The notes below the pieces were generated by a model. That model made no database searches, was not told the DNA's origin, and saw nothing but the letters and a program-made list of their open reading frames with translations. A stretch of 23,506 nt of DNA from Limisphaerales bacterium (lineage in GTDB: Bacteria; Verrucomicrobiota; Verrucomicrobiia; Limisphaerales; UBA11358), in NCBI GenBank assembly GCA_027451565.1, contig DAIDJC010000017.1:1-23506 (forward strand), read 5' to 3'. The position numbers and the translations under genes were made by a program. How positions within the stretch are numbered: the stretch's first letter is position 1; each line of letters opens with the position of its first letter. This document shows, in pieces, positions 23,364 to 23,506 of this stretch.

Positions 23364-23506
23364 TCAAATTGGTTGGGCGCGGCGGCTGCCGGGGCCTGGT
23401 TTTCCGGCGGTTTGCCTGGCGTGGCCAGCTTGGCACCGCGCAGGGTATAGATGAAACTAGCCACGGAATAAACCTCATCCGGCTTGAGGGAGTTTTTCCA
23501 GGTGAT
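23360..23506 (-). CDS. ccoP: Cytochrome c oxidase cbb3 subunit III, CcoP (partial, C-terminal 48 residues)
   Basis: The window begins inside this gene. The 48 visible residues read ITWKNSLKPDEVYSVASFIYTLRG and end in a Pro/Ala-rich tail (PNQFE, then TGA). 'W-K/S-x-L-x-P-x-E/D-V/I-Y-x-V-A-S-Y/F-I-x-T-L-R-G' is the closing helix of the second c-type heme domain of CcoP/FixP. The heme-binding CxxCH motifs lie outside the window. The stop codon overlaps the ccoG GTG start, so the two are co-translated. A fused or alternative cytochrome c subunit cannot be excluded from this fragment, but the ccoG-ccoH context supports CcoP. Confidence 0.85.
   Translation of the reverse strand: MTWKNSLKPDEVYSVASFIYTLRGAKLATPGKPPENQAPAAAAPNQFE

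Overview
The window is a chromosomal stretch from a Gram-negative bacterium: it has a tripartite RND efflux system, two lipobox lipoproteins and cbb3-oxidase assembly genes. G+C is moderately high, and every gene I can support lies on the minus strand, so the biological order runs from high to low coordinates. The PocR-type AraC regulator, the large membrane pyrophosphatase and the scarcity of Shine-Dalgarno sequences would suit Verrucomicrobiota or a relative. That assignment is an inference from gene style, with no marker gene to support it.

Layout in transcription order. (1) 23506-20695: the 3' end of ccoP, then ccoG, a ccoH/fixH-like gene and a SafE/DsbD_2-family membrane protein. The genes overlap or nearly touch and form the accessory part of a cbb3 (high-affinity, microaerobic) oxidase operon. 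(2) 20333-19362: an AraC-family regulator with a Cys-rich PocR sensor domain. (3) 19179-10816: an ADP-forming acyl-CoA synthetase/protein acetyltransferase split into two genes, pyruvate:ferredoxin oxidoreductase (nifJ), a dihydroorotate-dehydrogenase-like protein and an adenylate kinase. (4) 10283-7764: a membrane-bound pyrophosphatase with its own terminator. (5) 7168-1323: RND adaptor, RND pump and outer-membrane factor as one operon. (6) 859-1: a universal stress protein translationally coupled to a radical SAM gene that runs off the window.

Regions 2-4 can be read together as an energy module. NifJ makes acetyl-CoA and reduced ferredoxin from pyruvate. The ADP-forming synthetase pair could recover ATP from acetyl-CoA. 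Adenylate kinase rebalances AMP, ADP and ATP, and the pyrophosphatase stores pyrophosphate energy as an ion gradient. The GNAT domain on the synthetase could also acetylate proteins in response to acetyl-CoA. The module sits beside microaerobic respiration genes.

The most interesting non-coding signal is a 13-bp direct repeat at 22-bp spacing. It lies just upstream of a -10-like element in front of the synthetase/nifJ operon, the arrangement expected for an AraC-type activator. An inverted pair of related CAACTT half-sites, offset by the same 22 bp, sits on the putative promoter of the adjacent araC/pocR gene. A strong plus-strand intrinsic terminator between adk and hppA, where no plus-strand gene is evident, suggests an undescribed small RNA.
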